A stretch of 64,000 bases of DNA from Stichopus chloronotus (taxonomy: Eukaryota > Echinodermata > Holothuroidea > Aspidochirotida > Stichopodidae). Of the stretch, positions 62,898-64,000 are shown in pieces. Location of the stretch: NCBI GenBank assembly GCA_021234535.1, contig CM037833.1, positions 22,538,738 through 22,602,737 of the forward strand. Direction: 5' to 3'. The position numbers and the translations under genes were made by a program. Each line of letters begins with the position of its first letter. The stretch's first letter is position 1. The notes under the pieces were generated by a model that worked only from the letters and a program-made list of their open reading frames with translations, ran no database searches and had not been told where the DNA came from.

Positions 62898-62957
62898 CGA
62901 AATGAAAGTGTGCTCATTATCAGCATGAAGTACTTCAGAGACATTGCATTCATCTGT
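62898..62957 (-). CDS. 20-codon exon, copy 2 of a tandem pair
   Basis: Acceptor TTTTTTCAG, donor GTATGG, phase 0, reads TDECNVSEVLHADNEHTFIS. Nearly identical to the exon at 63241-63300. It is acidic with Cys and no tyrosine. Part of an unknown minus-strand gene whose 5' end lies beyond the right edge. Confidence 0.6.
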
Positions 62958-63005
62958 CTGAAAAAAAAGGAAAAGGAAATTTTTATCTCATTTCCATATG
63001 GGGTA

Positions 63006-64000
63006 AGATGAGACTAGTCTCTTGGCTAGGGGAACTACAATTTGTTTTTAATCATATATGAAAAACGAGATTTTAATAAAGATTCGACGAAATGAAGAGA
63101 AAATTTGGGTTTTAAATAATCGCATCATTATTGAAAACGACGCATGTTAACATGTTAACAATGTCCTATGGCGATACACAAAGTTACACCTAAACAAAGT
63201 GAATGTCCTATGTACCCCTTTGTATTAATAAATACGATACCGAAATGAAAGGGTGTTCATTATCAGCATGAGGTGCTTCAGAGACATCGCATTCATCTGT
63301 CTGAAAAAAGAGAAAGGAAATTTTATGAGCTTTATCATGTTTTTCGTGTGTGATAACTATGTTGACTTTATAAAGCAAAATTGCTTTATCGAAAATGCAC
63401 ACTATTGTTATATATTTTTAATTCGTCCTACGACTATCGCAAGATAAAAACAGAACACAAACGATGTTCAAAATGATACAGCGAGACCACTTGTTCAGTT
63501 GCATCTGATATAACTTAATAAAACTGAAAATTTCTTTAATCGAATTTAATCAGGTATTAAGAGTAAAATTTTGAAACCGCTGATTAATATCACTGGTGTT
63601 GAAATGGTCTTTGGTGTCGTAGTAATCTTGTCATGATTATAATCCAACAGGAATTTTGGGCGTGATATGGTGACAGCAGTTTGCACGCTGTTATGGTTGT
63701 GATTTGCTTTGGTGGGCGCGGTTTGTACCTAAGACATGATCACCCTTTAGCAATGAAGTTTTTGCATTTTACTGGATAAGTGACGTAAAATGTTGTGTTA
63801 CTAACCCATCGCCTTATGGCTAGTGGAGCTACAATTTGTATGTTATTCATATATGCAAAAACGGGATTTTGATAAAGATTAAGCAAAAACAAGAGAAGAT
63901 TTGCTTCCTAAATAACTGCATAATTATTGAAAAGGACATATGTTAACGTGTCAACAATGTTCGTTCGAGATACACAAAGAAACATTTAAACAAAGTGAAT
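63006..64000. repeat. Direct duplication, offset about 815 bp
   Basis: The text GGAGCTACAATTTGT, then TCATATATGCAAAAACGGGATTTTGATAAAGATT and CATGTTAACNTGTNAACAATGT, occurs at 63030-63200 and at about 63825-64000 with moderate divergence. It precedes the 63.24-kb exon, so a further exon copy may lie just past the window end. Confidence 0.65.
63241..63300 (-). CDS. 20-codon exon, copy 1 of a tandem pair
   Basis: Acceptor TTTTTTCAG, donor GTATCG, phase 0, reads TDECDVSEAPHADNEHPFIS. It shares 16 of 20 residues with the exon at 62898-62957. Exon length equals that of the first locus A linker exon. Flanking intron DNA (63006-63210) is also duplicated at about 63820-64000. Confidence 0.6.

Overview
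The window is animal nuclear DNA. It is AT-rich, with genes split into short exons by GT-AG introns. It also has a 100-N scaffold gap (22960-23059), a tRNA-derived SINE, foldback and tandem repeats, a BEL/Pao-like retroelement scrap and many microsatellites. I see no operons, bacterial genes, rRNA or CRISPR. The mix of Death, SH2 and leucine-rich-repeat genes in an expanded, partly decayed family suggests a marine invertebrate, possibly an echinoderm or other non-vertebrate deuterostome. The species cannot be fixed from the sequence.

The main content is a dispersed family of modular signalling genes that end in a Death domain. Locus A (+, 328-3103; 5' part off the left edge) has two short tyrosine-rich acidic exons, then a Death domain split into exons of 198 and 96 nt. 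Locus B (+, 23866-28053) has the same architecture. One linker exon has lost its GT donor, and its Death exon carries a -1 and a +1 indel, so it is probably a decaying copy. Locus C (-, 47703-42954) is the most complete: an SH2 domain on two exons (64 and 59 codons), a short linker exon, then the two Death-domain exons and a stop. Upstream on the same strand (about 51.1-50.2 kb) is a second, damaged copy: a putative zinc-binding mini-ORF, a highly acidic stretch with one tyrosine motif, an SH2 relic with a frameshift and no FLVR arginine, and an intact homologue of the second SH2 exon. Further right, on the minus strand, lie tandemly duplicated 20-codon exons (63.3 and 62.9 kb), a 30-codon exon (59.2 kb) and a possible terminal exon (59.9 kb). 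The locus therefore looks like a minus-strand cluster that continues past the right edge.

The second gene type is an LRR ectodomain (10166-11459, -). It has a signal peptide, LRRNT, about a dozen repeats and LRRCT, all in one frame but interrupted by two TAG codons. A more decayed relic of the same gene lies at 34.67-35.15 kb, beside a SINE head.

The rest is intron and intergenic DNA rich in repeats: a foldback element with arms of ~145-bp units (18.2-20.6 kb), a ~155-bp-unit repeat present in opposite orientations at 36.7-37.7 and 53.9-54.7 kb, another inverted pair at 22.7-23.0 (interrupted by the gap) and 52.7-53.6 kb, an element with repeated CCGATAATGTAAAA motifs at 48.65-48.97 kb, and a TTAA-flanked MITE candidate at 22.1-22.7 kb.

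Functional inference: loci A-C would encode adaptors or receptor tails that couple tyrosine phosphorylation (SH2 plus tyrosine-containing linkers) to Death-domain assembly. That fits innate immune or cell-death signalling, but it is inference from domain content only.
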